This document shows positions 7,580 through 16,552 of a DNA stretch of 64,000 nucleotides, piece by piece. The first letter of the stretch is position 1. Each line of letters starts with the position of its first letter. The notes under the pieces are model-generated. The model was not told where the DNA came from. It searched no databases and worked only from the letters and a program-made list of their open reading frames with translations. The translations under genes and the position numbers were made by a program. Source of the DNA: Anaerolineae bacterium (lineage in GTDB: Bacteria > Chloroflexota > Anaerolineae > Aggregatilineales > Phototrophicaceae); the NCBI GenBank assembly GCA_022841825.1, contig JALHQT010000002.1, forward strand, positions 457,276 through 521,275, written 5' to 3'.

Positions 7580-8530
7580 CTATACCTTCTGCACCTGCGT
7601 GCGCCCCAGCAAGCCCTGGGGGCGGATGAGCAGCACGACGAAGAGGATGGCGAAGGCGATAGCGTCTTTATAGGCGACCGCCGAAGACGGCAGCAGGTTT
7701 TCTGCGATGCCGATGACGATGCCGCCCAGCACTGCGCCGGGGATGTTGCCCAGCCCGCCCAGGACAATGACCGCCAAGCCTTTCAGTCCGAAGGCGATGC
7801 CGAAGTAAGGACCGGTGATCGTCACGCTGAGACCGACCAGCGTCCCCGCGATGCCGCCGACGAAGCCGCTGATGAAGAACGTCAGCAGGATCAGGCGGTC
7901 GGTGTTGATCCCGAGCAGACTGGACGTCGTGGAGTCTTCCGCAACAGCGCGCAGCGCTCGCCCGGTCTTCGTCCGGTTGATGAACCAGGTCAGTACGACC
8001 AGGATGACCAGCGAGATGACGCCGATCACGAGCTGCACGGTGCGGACGACCAGCGGTGCTTCCGGCGTGCCGAAGTTGACCGACGGCGGCAGCCCTTGCA
8101 GGACGCTCGACGGAAAGCTGTAGACCTCCGCGCCGACGAAATACTGAATGGTGTTGACGAGCGCGACGGCGATGCCCAGACTGCTGACCAGCGTGAGCAG
8201 CGGGTCGGCACCCCGCGCGCGCAGCGGACGGAAGAGGGCACGTTCGACCAGCACGCCAACCAGCCCCGCCAGCCCCGCGCCGACGAACAGCGCGAGCAGA
8301 AACGGCAGCCCGAACGGAAGCTGGGCTTCGGCGAAAATGCCGTTGAAGCCGAAGCGCGCCCCGGTCAGCGCGTAAGTGAAGTACGCGCCCAGCGTGAAGA
8401 CCGCGCCGTGCGCGAAGTTGATGATGCCGAGGATCGAAAAGATCAGCGTGTAGCCGAGCGCGAATATGGCGTACACGCTGCCTATCGAAAGCCCGTTGAT
8501 AAGCTGCTGGAGCAGGGTCGTCAGTTCCAT
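7580..8530 (-). CDS. livH: LIV-type ABC permease LivH (system 1)
   Basis: 316 aa, hydrophobic, with the LivH N-terminus (LQQLINGLSIGSVYAIFALGYTLIFSILGIINFAHG split over TM1-2) and the EAA-like loop TGRALRAVAEDSTTSSLLGI. First permease gene after the binding-protein gene, from which it is separated by a 372-bp hairpin-rich gap (8531-8902) that may set different expression levels. Confidence 0.94.
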   Translation of the reverse strand: MELTTLLQQLINGLSIGSVYAIFALGYTLIFSILGIINFAHGAVFTLGAYFTYALTGARFGFNGIFAEAQLPFGLPFLLALFVGAGLAGLVGVLVERALFRPLRARGADPLLTLVSSLGIAVALVNTIQYFVGAEVYSFPSSVLQGLPPSVNFGTPEAPLVVRTVQLVIGVISLVILVVLTWFINRTKTGRALRAVAEDSTTSSLLGINTDRLILLTFFISGFVGGIAGTLVGLSVTITGPYFGIAFGLKGLAVIVLGGLGNIPGAVLGGIVIGIAENLLPSSAVAYKDAIAFAILFVVLLIRPQGLLGRTQVQKV

Positions 8531-8902
8531 GAAAAACTTCTTGATGCCTTTAGAAGCGGCACGTCATTCTTGCGCCATTGCATCGGACTGCAAGAATGCC
8601 GCCCCACATCCGGCAAGTTAAGCCATGTTTGTCGCAATTCGTCCGCCCGACGTTCAAAACGTCGGGCTAATATTCTCTGCAAAAGCCCGTAAACGGGCTA
8701 ACGTAAACCTGCACAGCCCGTTTACGGGCTTACCGATCTAGTCCTAGCCTCAGGTTTTGAACCTGAGGCGTCGCGTCACGATACGTTGGCAATCCTTAAC
8801 GTGCTGCCTATGGGACGGCATGAGTAGGATCACGATGGGAATTCCCGGTCGTAGGGACGTCACTTTTGGTGTCCGTCCCACGATCCACTTAGCCTTTTAT
8901 CC
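8531..8902. repeat. 372-bp hairpin-rich gap between binding protein and permease
   Basis: No gene seen. Contains GCAATTCGTCCGC (8634-8646, shared with 39-51) running into CCCGACGTT-CAA-AACGTCGGG (8646-8666); AGCCCGTAAACGGGCT (8684-8699) and its reverse complement AGCCCGTTTACGGGCT (8715-8730); GCCTCAGGTT-TTG-AACCTGAGGC (8747-8769), the same GTTCAAAAC-type hairpin inverted; and an imperfect GTAGGGACG palindrome (8851-8880). Strong folds between SBP and livH could act as partial terminators or mRNA stabilisers. Confidence 0.75.
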
Positions 8903-10132
<1,230 letters not shown>

Positions 10133-10255
10133 AAGCAAGACTCCCTTTCAAAGCGCCAGACAAATATTGTGAGGGTTGCAGCGGAGTAACGGCAGAAGTT
10201 TATACGGAACGCGGGGTAAGAGCAAAAGGCTGTGAGCCGCCCCGCCGATTATATC

Positions 10256-10284
10256 GTGACAACTTTCACGAAATCCGTTACGAT
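10256..10284 (+). promoter_or_regulatory. Candidate promoter for the oxidase accessory operon
   Basis: GTGACA (10256-10261), 17-bp spacer, TACGAT (10279-10284), about 24 bp before ATG 10308, in the 175-bp divergent region shared with the LIV operon. Confidence 0.5.
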
Positions 10285-10307
10285 GTAGCCCAGTCAATGG
10301 TAATGGA

Positions 10308-10901
10308 ATGTCCTACATGGCACAGCATGTTCATGCGAATGAAACAGAGCTTTCGCGCGATGAATTGATCGCGCTGCGCAACAAGCGCACAGGGATGACC
10401 GTCTTCCAGCTATCCTGGATCATGGTCTTCGTCTGTCTCTTTGTCGTCAATCTGGCGATTCGCGGTAACTTCGTCACCTGGCCACCCGAGGGCGTCGAAC
10501 GTCTTAGCCCGGTCGTGCCGATCATCGCCAGCCTGCTGCTGCTCGCCAGCGGTTGGACCGCGTATCAGAGCCTGCAAGCCATCAACGCCGACCAGCACGG
10601 GCGGTTTTTCAGTCAGTGGCGGCTGACGCTGGTGTTGGGGGTGCTTTTCCTGGTGGGGATGGGCGCGCAGTGGTTCAGCGTGACAGACAGCGGGCAGTAT
10701 GGCACAATCTCGCGCGCGATGATCGGCTATCATGCGCTGCACGCGCTGGCGATCATGGCGTACATGTGGCATGTGGATGGGCGTGTGCGCGCGGGCGTTG
10801 TGTCGGCGCGCGATAGCTGGGCGGTTGAGGCGGGTGCCAGGCTGTGGTATTTCGTCATCGTCGCCTGGATCATCTTTTTTGTGGCGCTCTACGTGCTATA
10901 A
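10308..10901 (+). CDS. Heme-copper oxidase subunit III-like membrane protein
   Basis: 197 aa with five predicted membrane segments (about 28-50, 68-88, 102-122, 138-158, 175-196). The final helix, ARLWYFVIVAWIIFFVALYVL, resembles the last helix of cytochrome oxidase subunit III, and two His in the fourth helix (GYHALHALAIM) fit the family. First gene of a cluster with a canonical subunit III and a subunit IV, so it is probably a second, divergent subunit III paralogue. ATG 10317 is an alternative start; neither has a strong ribosome-binding site. Confidence 0.7.
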   Translation: MSYMAQHVHANETELSRDELIALRNKRTGMTVFQLSWIMVFVCLFVVNLAIRGNFVTWPPEGVERLSPVVPIIASLLLLASGWTAYQSLQAINADQHGRFFSQWRLTLVLGVLFLVGMGAQWFSVTDSGQYGTISRAMIGYHALHALAIMAYMWHVDGRVRAGVVSARDSWAVEAGARLWYFVIVAWIIFFVALYVL

Positions 10902-10931
10902 TTCCCGGCGATTTCTCAGGAGGGGGACAGC

Positions 10932-12050
10932 GTGTTACAACCCGGTCTTTCGCGCGCGATACCGATGGGCATCGTCGGTTTCCTTATCGGTGCGCTGATT
11001 GTCATCATCATTCGTCTCCTGCAAGGGCTGGTGCCCGCGTGGGATATTGGCGTTGGCATCGTCTTCGCCGCCCTCTTCATGGCGGGTTTTTTCGTCTGGG
11101 GCATGGGGGGGTTCGACCCGCGCATGAGCGCTCACGGCGAGGAGCATGAAGAAGAACATGCCGAACCCGCCGCCGAAACTCCCGCCAAACCGTTCGCCCT
11201 CCTCAGCAGCAGCATCTTCCAGATCACGACGCTGTTGATCGGCGGGCTGCTGCTGCTGTTCTTCGTGGCGCTGCTGCCGGGCGGTCCCACGCTGACGATC
11301 ACGCAGGTGCCGTTGGCATCGACCACGGCTATCGGGTTCTGGGAAGTGGCAGCCTTCGGGCAAACCTTCCTCCTGAGCGAGTTCGTCGTCTTCATCCTCT
11401 TTTTCATCATCATGATGGTCTCTCTGCTGGTCGCCGCAGGGGCGATTGGCTGGGTGATGACCTCTCTGACGAAGGGTGTCGTCAACGCGCGGGCGGTCAG
11501 TTACACCCCGCTGACGCGCCAGCTCGTCGAGCTGCCCGCCGGAAATGTCGCGGCGCTGGCGGACGGCGAAGCCGCCCCCGCGCAGGCGCAGTCCGCTATC
11601 CCGGATGGCGCGCGGATGCCGCTCTTTATTGCGCTGGCGGTCGGCATCTTCGCAGGTATGTACCTGGTCATCATGCCTGCCTTCCGGCAGTTGATGGCTG
11701 GGGTCGTGCCCATCGCGGACGACACGATGTGGATGTGGTCACTCAGTGCAGCGCTCGGCATCGGGGCGTCGATTGCGCGCCCGAAGCATTGGGTGCAGCC
11801 GCTGGCGATCTATCTCTCTATCGTCCTGCTGCTCTACCCGATCTTCTATCATGTGGCAGTCGGGCTGGTTTATCTGGCGTTCCCGTCGATTGGTCCAGTC
11901 ACGCCAGAAGTCCAGCGCGTGGCGGCATCGCTGGTGAACGCGCTGCTCATCCCGGCGCTCATTCTGCGCCCCAAATGGGTCTCCATCGCGGTGGGGCGCA
12001 TCGCGCGCCTGCTGGCACGTTTCCTGCGTTGGGTTGGCACGGTTAAATAG
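10932..12050 (+). CDS. Multi-pass membrane protein of the oxidase cluster, function unknown
   Basis: 372 aa starting at GTG 10932, with a strong AGGAGGGGG ribosome-binding site ending 5 nt upstream. About eight membrane segments, with a His/Glu-rich cytosolic or periplasmic stretch between TM2 and TM3 (HGEEHEEEHAE, residues about 69-79) that could bind metal. Lies 30 bp after the subunit III-like gene and 14 bp before ctaE, so it is almost certainly cotranscribed. Not recognised as any named family; a role in assembly or metal delivery is only a guess from context. Confidence 0.75.
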   Translation: MLQPGLSRAIPMGIVGFLIGALIVIIIRLLQGLVPAWDIGVGIVFAALFMAGFFVWGMGGFDPRMSAHGEEHEEEHAEPAAETPAKPFALLSSSIFQITTLLIGGLLLLFFVALLPGGPTLTITQVPLASTTAIGFWEVAAFGQTFLLSEFVVFILFFIIMMVSLLVAAGAIGWVMTSLTKGVVNARAVSYTPLTRQLVELPAGNVAALADGEAAPAQAQSAIPDGARMPLFIALAVGIFAGMYLVIMPAFRQLMAGVVPIADDTMWMWSLSAALGIGASIARPKHWVQPLAIYLSIVLLLYPIFYHVAVGLVYLAFPSIGPVTPEVQRVAASLVNALLIPALILRPKWVSIAVGRIARLLARFLRWVGTVK

Positions 12051-12064
12051 GTTTGGAGTCAAGA

Positions 12065-12694
12065 ATGGCAGCAATCGAAGTACAACCCGCCGCCCACGCA
12101 GACCATGATGCACACGGGCATGGCGCAGGGCGTAACGAAAATCTCAAGTTTGCCTGGTGGCTGTATCTGGCGTCTGAAGTCGTCATCTTCACGACGCTGA
12201 TCGGCAGTTACGTGGTCTACGCCTTCAACAATTACGAGGTCGTCAAGGAAGTTCACGAGGCATCGGGCGTCTTCCTGGTCGCGCTCAATACCTTCCTCCT
12301 GCTGGCGAGCAGTTGGGCGATGGTGATGGGGCTGCGTTCGATCCAGATGGGCAATCAGAAGGGCTTGATCACCTGGATCAGCGTGACAGCCGTGATCGGA
12401 GCGCTGTTCGTGGGCTTGCAGGGTGTCGAGTACACCATTCTCTCGAACGAAGGCGTCACGCTTTATCACACCGACGGCGTCCTGAGTGAGTTCGGTGCAC
12501 GCTTCTACGCGCCGACGGCATTTCATGGTCTGCATGTCATCATCGGGGTCTTCTGGGCGATCTACATCATCCTGCGCGCGCGGGCGGGCAAATACAGCAA
12601 GACGAACTACATCGGCATCGAAGTCTTCGGGTTGTACTGGCACTTCGTCGATGTCGTCTGGATCTTCCTGTTCACATTCATCTATCTGATCTAA
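12065..12694 (+). CDS. ctaE: Cytochrome c oxidase subunit III
   Basis: 209 aa, five membrane segments. Canonical motifs: FHGLHVIIGVFWAIY in TM4 and FGLYWHFVDVVWIFLFTFIYL in the last helix; TM1 begins KFAWWLYLASEVVIF. The His-rich N-terminus (HADHDAHGHGAG) precedes TM1. ATG 12065 follows GGAG at 6 nt; the in-frame TTG at 12053 is rejected. Subunit III does not carry redox cofactors. The catalytic subunits I and II are not in the window, so they must be encoded elsewhere. Confidence 0.95.
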   Translation: MAAIEVQPAAHADHDAHGHGAGRNENLKFAWWLYLASEVVIFTTLIGSYVVYAFNNYEVVKEVHEASGVFLVALNTFLLLASSWAMVMGLRSIQMGNQKGLITWISVTAVIGALFVGLQGVEYTILSNEGVTLYHTDGVLSEFGARFYAPTAFHGLHVIIGVFWAIYIILRARAGKYSKTNYIGIEVFGLYWHFVDVVWIFLFTFIYLI

Positions 12695-12713
12695 GCGCGG
12701 GAGACAAAACAAG

Positions 12714-13106
12714 ATGAGCGATATGACGACGGCGGCGGAACACGCCCACGACATCGCCCAGGCTGCGGCTTCCCACGAAGCGCACGACGGGCACGAAGAT
12801 ACGCTGCTGCCCACCTCGCGCCTGTTCGGCATTGAACTGCCCGTGCCGCTCTACACGGCGGTCTTCGGCTTACTGGCGATCCTGACGATCATCGAGGTCA
12901 TCATCGCGGAACTGCCGGATGGGGGTCTCGGCGTCACGCTGCTGGTTGTGCTTTCGTCGCTCAAGGCGTGCCTGGTGGTGTGGTATTACATGCATCTGCG
13001 CAGCGACAACAAGCTGTACGCGCTGGCGCTGATCATCCCGCTCTTCCTCGGTGTGATCGCCACCATCTTCCTGATCGCCGTGCCGATGACGGGGTATGGA
13101 TATTGA
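12714..13106 (+). CDS. Cytochrome C oxidase subunit IV family protein
   Basis: 130 aa: a His-rich soluble N-terminus (residues 1-40), then three membrane segments. The middle segment region LSSLKACLVVWYYMHLRSDNKL is characteristic of prokaryotic subunit IV/CyoD-like proteins. GGGAG precedes the start by about 11 nt. Last gene of the accessory cluster; followed by a palindromic repeat at 13113-13140. Confidence 0.92.
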   Translation: MSDMTTAAEHAHDIAQAAASHEAHDGHEDTLLPTSRLFGIELPVPLYTAVFGLLAILTIIEVIIAELPDGGLGVTLLVVLSSLKACLVVWYYMHLRSDNKLYALALIIPLFLGVIATIFLIAVPMTGYGY

Positions 13107-13112
13107 TTGATT

Positions 13113-13140
13113 GTAGGGGCGATGCCATGTCATCGCCCTT
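13113..13140. repeat. Palindromic repeat, core ATGCCATGTCAT
   Basis: GTAGGGGCG family copy, slightly imperfect (GGGGCGATG / CATCGCCC), 6 bp after the subunit IV stop codon. Confidence 0.75.
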
Positions 13141-13169
13141 TGTGCGCGTCCCCTATTGCGAGGTACGTG

Positions 13170-13811
13170 GTGCGTAGGAACAGCAGTCGGCGGATTTCGC
13201 GTATGTGGGCGCAATACATTGCGCCCCTACTGATTCTGCTGATGGCGGCGTGTGCCGCGCAGCCCGCCGCGCCCGCGCCGACGCAGCCCGCCACGCCTGA
13301 AGCGCTGCCGATTCAGGATGTCACGGACATTCCCCCAACCGCCACGACCGATCCGCTGCTGGCGACGATGGAACTGCTGACGATGCCGCCGCTTTCGTTG
13401 TACGAAAGTCCGCGCTTCGGCTACTCATTCCGCTATCCGGTCACATCGGCGATTGAGATCAGCGGCGAAGGTGAACTGGTCTGGATCGACCAGCAGATCC
13501 AGATTCGCGTCATGTCCACCAACCCCGAACAAATCCAGGGCGATGGTCCCATGATCGAGACGGCAGACAGCACCTTCGTCAACGGGATTGCCGCGCGCCG
13601 CCTGGGCGGGTACATCGGTGCAATCGGCGGCAACACGCCGCAGCGCTATCAGACGATTGTCATCCCGGCGCAGAACCGCTTCTTCACCCTCACCGCCTAC
13701 GAACTGCGCAGCGATGTCGTGTTGCCCATCGACCGAACGATGGGCGATATTCCGCTGCCTGTGCTCTCGATCTTTGATACGATCCTTGGCACGTTCGTAT
13801 TGCCGAGTTAA
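13170..13811 (+). CDS. Lipoprotein with PsbP/PASTA-unrelated unknown domain
   Basis: 213 aa from GTG 13170, chosen because GAGG (13160-13163) lies 6 nt upstream and it adds the Arg-rich n-region (R2, R3, R7, R8, R11) that ATG 13203 would lack. The h-region and lipobox LLMAAC place the lipidated cysteine at C28. A Pro/Ala/Thr linker follows (residues 29-70), then a beta-rich domain of about 140 aa beginning SPRFGYSFRYP, a pattern common in secreted bacterial proteins of unknown role. Residues 12-21 of the signal peptide (WAQYIAPL) are encoded by a palindromic repeat (13205-13230), an unusual case of a repeat supplying a membrane-targeting core. Confidence 0.8.
   Translation: MRRNSSRRISRMWAQYIAPLLILLMAACAAQPAAPAPTQPATPEALPIQDVTDIPPTATTDPLLATMELLTMPPLSLYESPRFGYSFRYPVTSAIEISGEGELVWIDQQIQIRVMSTNPEQIQGDGPMIETADSTFVNGIAARRLGGYIGAIGGNTPQRYQTIVIPAQNRFFTLTAYELRSDVVLPIDRTMGDIPLPVLSIFDTILGTFVLPS
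13205..13230. repeat. Palindromic repeat inside a signal peptide, core CAATACATTG
   Basis: GTGGGCG...CGCCCCTAC copy in frame within the lipoprotein gene, covering codons 12-21 of the signal peptide. Confidence 0.85.
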
Positions 13812-13848
13812 AGCTCCGCAAAAAGTTGTAGAATAAATCGAAGATCCT

Positions 13849-13867
13849 CACATATACTGAATATGTG
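13849..13867. promoter_or_regulatory. Short perfect inverted repeat before the secreted-protein gene
   Basis: CACATAT-ACTGA-ATATGTG, 7-bp arms, 37 bp upstream of GTG 13904. No U-tract follows, so an operator or mRNA 5' hairpin is more likely than a terminator. A TATACT hexamer lies within it. Confidence 0.4.
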
Positions 13868-13903
13868 CAGGCTTTCCTCTACAACAACAGGAGCAGTGTT
13901 CCC

Positions 13904-14779
13904 GTGAAGTCGAAATTGGTCTTCTTGCTCGTCATCATCAGTTTGTTTATCATTCCATTGACGGCTGGTGCGCAGGATGTCGGCAGCATCAACGTCACCT
14001 GCGATAATGGTGCCAACATCGTCAACGGCATTCCGGTCACCATTCGCCAGCTTCGCGCTAATTTTGATTACACTGCTACCGCTGTTGGAATCAACGGGTT
14101 TGACCCCGTCCTCGCCATCGTCGGCGAAGATGGCTCTGCGCTGTGTAATGACGACAACCGCGACGCTCGTATCTACGCTGCCGATCTGCCGACGACCGGT
14201 GTGGTTCCGCCCTCTAACCTGTCTTCTCAAATCACCTTCACCCACAGTGACTCATCCGGATTCCAGGATATCCACCTGGTTGTGGGTGGCTTGAACCAGC
14301 AGACCGGGGAATTCCTGCTGATCCTCGAAGGCATGGGCATCACCGCCGCCGATAACCTGGGCGATCCGTTCGTCGTCACGCTGACGGAAAGCATGGTGAG
14401 TTATGGTGTGCTGGATGTCTACATGATCACTCGCGGACAGAGTAATGTCGATCCGCTCGTCGCTGCGGTTGACAATGATGGAAACGTCATCGAAGACCGC
14501 GACGGACTTCAGATCATCTGCGACGACGCAGGCACCCAGAGCTGCTATGGTCCCTCCGACGACATGAGTCCATACTCGGTGACCATTGCCTCTGGACAGC
14601 TTCCCGGTTGGCAGTACGATGCCTACATCACCCTGAACGTGAGCGGTGTCACCCTCAGCGACGACCCGGATGAAAACGCCCTGAACTTCATCATGTCCAG
14701 CTACGAAGGGACACAGGGGCAATACCTCGCCGTCTTCCACATAGGTATCGGCGAATCGAACGCTCGCCCTGGGAAATAA
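13904..14779 (+). CDS. Secreted beta-rich protein, unknown function
   Basis: 291 aa from GTG 13904 with AGGAG (13889-13893) upstream. Clear signal peptide (MKSKLVFLLVIISLFIIPL, cut near AGAQ-DV). The mature part looks like two copies of a beta-sandwich of the pre-peptidase C-terminal (PPC) type: hydrophobic/Asp-rich strands with FDPVLAIVGEDGSALCNDD near residue 65 and DPLVAAVDNDGNVIEDRDG near 185, the 'value, D-x-D-G' pattern repeated. No catalytic domain seen. Probably exported or surface-exposed; assignment to PPC is by pattern only. Confidence 0.75.
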   Translation: MKSKLVFLLVIISLFIIPLTAGAQDVGSINVTCDNGANIVNGIPVTIRQLRANFDYTATAVGINGFDPVLAIVGEDGSALCNDDNRDARIYAADLPTTGVVPPSNLSSQITFTHSDSSGFQDIHLVVGGLNQQTGEFLLILEGMGITAADNLGDPFVVTLTESMVSYGVLDVYMITRGQSNVDPLVAAVDNDGNVIEDRDGLQIICDDAGTQSCYGPSDDMSPYSVTIASGQLPGWQYDAYITLNVSGVTLSDDPDENALNFIMSSYEGTQGQYLAVFHIGIGESNARPGK

Positions 14780-14799
14780 ACGAACGACACGTTGGTTGC

Positions 14800-14867
14800 G
14801 GGGGCGAACCCATAGGTTCGCCCCTTACACATATTGGCTGTAGGGGCGGACCCATGTGTCCGCCCGC
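14800..14867. repeat. Two tandem palindromic repeats
   Basis: Family copies with cores AACCCATAGGTT (14800-14827) and GACCCATGTGTC (14840-14867), between converging genes; may serve as a bidirectional terminator. Confidence 0.8.
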
Positions 14868-14893
14868 CGATGCGTCCACCCCACGAGGCAAAC

Positions 14894-15355
14894 TCAATCG
14901 CCAACTGTATCCACGACCGCTTCTATCGCGCGACCCTGCATGAACGAGTGGATGCCTCGCAAGATGAGATACGCGACATACCCGACTGGACCCAGCATCA
15001 GCGTAAAGAACAGTATCGGCGCCATGACAAGCGGGTGAATGCCGCGCGCCCGGCTGTCCAGATACGCCCAGCGCCCAACCAGCAAATCGAACGCCAGGAA
15101 GTGCGCCCACGCGACCGTCGCGCCGTATTCCGTGCCGAGCAGTTGTGTGATGCCCGCCAGACTTGGGTTAGCGACACTCGCCAGCACTTGCGGCAGGTTG
15201 GGCAGCACGAGCGCGACATAGATGATGGCAGGCACGATGGCGACCCAGGGTGAGCGCATGATGCGTTCGACAGGCTTCCACCAGCCGAGCAGGATCATTG
15301 CCAACCAGAACGGGATCGTCAGGTTGCTGAGCGCGAACAGTGTTTCGAGGGACAT
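14894..15355 (-). CDS. DUF4281 (ABA4-like) membrane protein
   Basis: 153 aa, four membrane segments. The motif AHFLAFDLLVGRWAYLDSRARG is typical of DUF4281 proteins, related to plant ABA4, which takes part in neoxanthin formation; the bacterial role is unknown. Same strand as the membrane protein at 15470-16438, with two palindromic repeats in the 114-bp gap, so the two are probably transcribed together from the PadR-controlled region at 16481. Confidence 0.8.
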   Translation of the reverse strand: MSLETLFALSNLTIPFWLAMILLGWWKPVERIMRSPWVAIVPAIIYVALVLPNLPQVLASVANPSLAGITQLLGTEYGATVAWAHFLAFDLLVGRWAYLDSRARGIHPLVMAPILFFTLMLGPVGYVAYLILRGIHSFMQGRAIEAVVDTVGD

Positions 15356-15398
15356 GAGGTTACTCCATGATGTTCAATCGTAATTGTAACCATCTCAA

Positions 15399-15461
15399 CG
15401 GACGGCATTCATGCCGTCCCTACAGGATCGCCGATGTAGAGACGCCATTTATGGCGTCCGT
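15399..15461. repeat. Pair of palindromic repeats
   Basis: Cores GCATTCATGC (15399-15424) and CCATTTATGG (15436-15461) in opposite orientation about 12 bp apart. The same paired arrangement recurs at 36934-36997. Confidence 0.85.
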
Positions 15462-15469
15462 TGCAGGAT

Positions 15470-16438
15470 TTATCTCGATTGCTGGCTCATGGCGATTCCC
15501 ACCGCCACGATCGAGACGGCGGTCAGCGCGCCGAACGCCGTCAGCGTTTGTATGTCCAACGCGATCAATGACTGTCCACGCGCCGCTTGCCAGAAGGTGA
15601 TGAAGACAATACCACCGTACAAAAAGCTGGCAATCCACAACAGACGACTGCGCGTGATTGCGCTCAATCCGCGCCCGAACCGCGCCAGCGCGAACGCCAG
15701 CAGCGGCAGCACCTGCATTGCGTGCAGCCCCAGGAAGTGCGCCACGCGGTAATCGCCGCCGACGGTACTCCAGCCCACGATGGGAAGCCCTGGACCGCCA
15801 TCCGCTACACCGACCGAATGCGCGCCAATTGTCGGCGACGGCTGACCGCTCGTTAGCACGTTCAACTGTTCTGGCGTCGGCTGTGGCATGGCAAACGCCA
15901 TCGCCATGCCGATCAAGCCGATGACCACGCTCATGCGCAGCGCGACGGCAAGTGCGCGGTCGGGCAGCTTTTGAAAAGACAGCATTCCCGCCAACAAAAG
16001 ACCCGCTACCCAGGTCAGGACAATCGCGACTGCCATGATGGTAAACATAGTGCCATCAAAGGCTGTGCTGAAGTTAAAGTGGCTGGTCGTGCCGCGCGCG
16101 GTTTGCAGGGCGATGACGATGAACTCAATCGCCAGTGTGATCGTGGTCAACCAGGCGGCAACCGCTTTCAGGCGCGGGCGACCCTGTACGAAGCCGAGCA
16201 ACCAGACGAAGGTGAACGAGTAGATGGCAATCGAGATGGCGAACTTGGCGGGCTTTAACCACGCTGGCTGACCCGTGATGATGCGCGGATCGACGAAGGT
16301 GCCGATGATCGTCAGCGCGAGCGAGACGAGCATCGCCATACCCAGCAATGTGAGTGGGGCGTTGGCGCGCCACGCCTCGCGTAGATAGCGCAGGATGCCG
16401 TTCGGCTCGGGCGAGAGGGTGCTGTTTATGACAGACAT
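15470..16438 (-). CDS. Multi-pass membrane protein, unknown
   Basis: 322 aa, about eight membrane segments. Start ATG 16438 follows AAGGAA at 9 nt; the frame extends further upstream but would run through the PadR operator. Notable polar sequence: HFLGLHAMQVLPLLAFAL with two His in one helix. No named family recognised. It is divergent from the PadR gene across a perfect operator, so it is the likely target of that repressor, together with the DUF4281 gene downstream. Confidence 0.75.
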   Translation of the reverse strand: MSVINSTLSPEPNGILRYLREAWRANAPLTLLGMAMLVSLALTIIGTFVDPRIITGQPAWLKPAKFAISIAIYSFTFVWLLGFVQGRPRLKAVAAWLTTITLAIEFIVIALQTARGTTSHFNFSTAFDGTMFTIMAVAIVLTWVAGLLLAGMLSFQKLPDRALAVALRMSVVIGLIGMAMAFAMPQPTPEQLNVLTSGQPSPTIGAHSVGVADGGPGLPIVGWSTVGGDYRVAHFLGLHAMQVLPLLAFALARFGRGLSAITRSRLLWIASFLYGGIVFITFWQAARGQSLIALDIQTLTAFGALTAVSIVAVGIAMSQQSR

Positions 16439-16480
16439 GTACAATATTCCTTGTGATTGTTCGCTTTGCGGGCGAATTCC

Positions 16481-16516
16481 ATATGTCATGATATACATAC
16501 GTAAATCATGACATAT
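16481..16516. promoter_or_regulatory. PadR-type operator, perfect inverted repeat
   Basis: ATATGTCATGAT (16481-16492), 12-bp spacer, ATCATGACATAT (16505-16516): 12 of 12 bases match. PadR-family repressors bind ATGT-N-ACAT dyads, and this contains that core. It lies between the divergent membrane-protein gene and the padR gene, 42 and 36 bp from their starts. Confidence 0.8.
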
Positions 16517-16552
16517 AGTTGCAGAGTTTGTACTGAACAAGATGAGAAAGTC

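Noticed and set aside
13107-13169. Earlier start for the lipoprotein gene
   Set aside because: It would translate the palindrome at 13113-13140 and put 21 extra residues before the signal peptide; GTG 13170 has a ribosome-binding site at the right distance.
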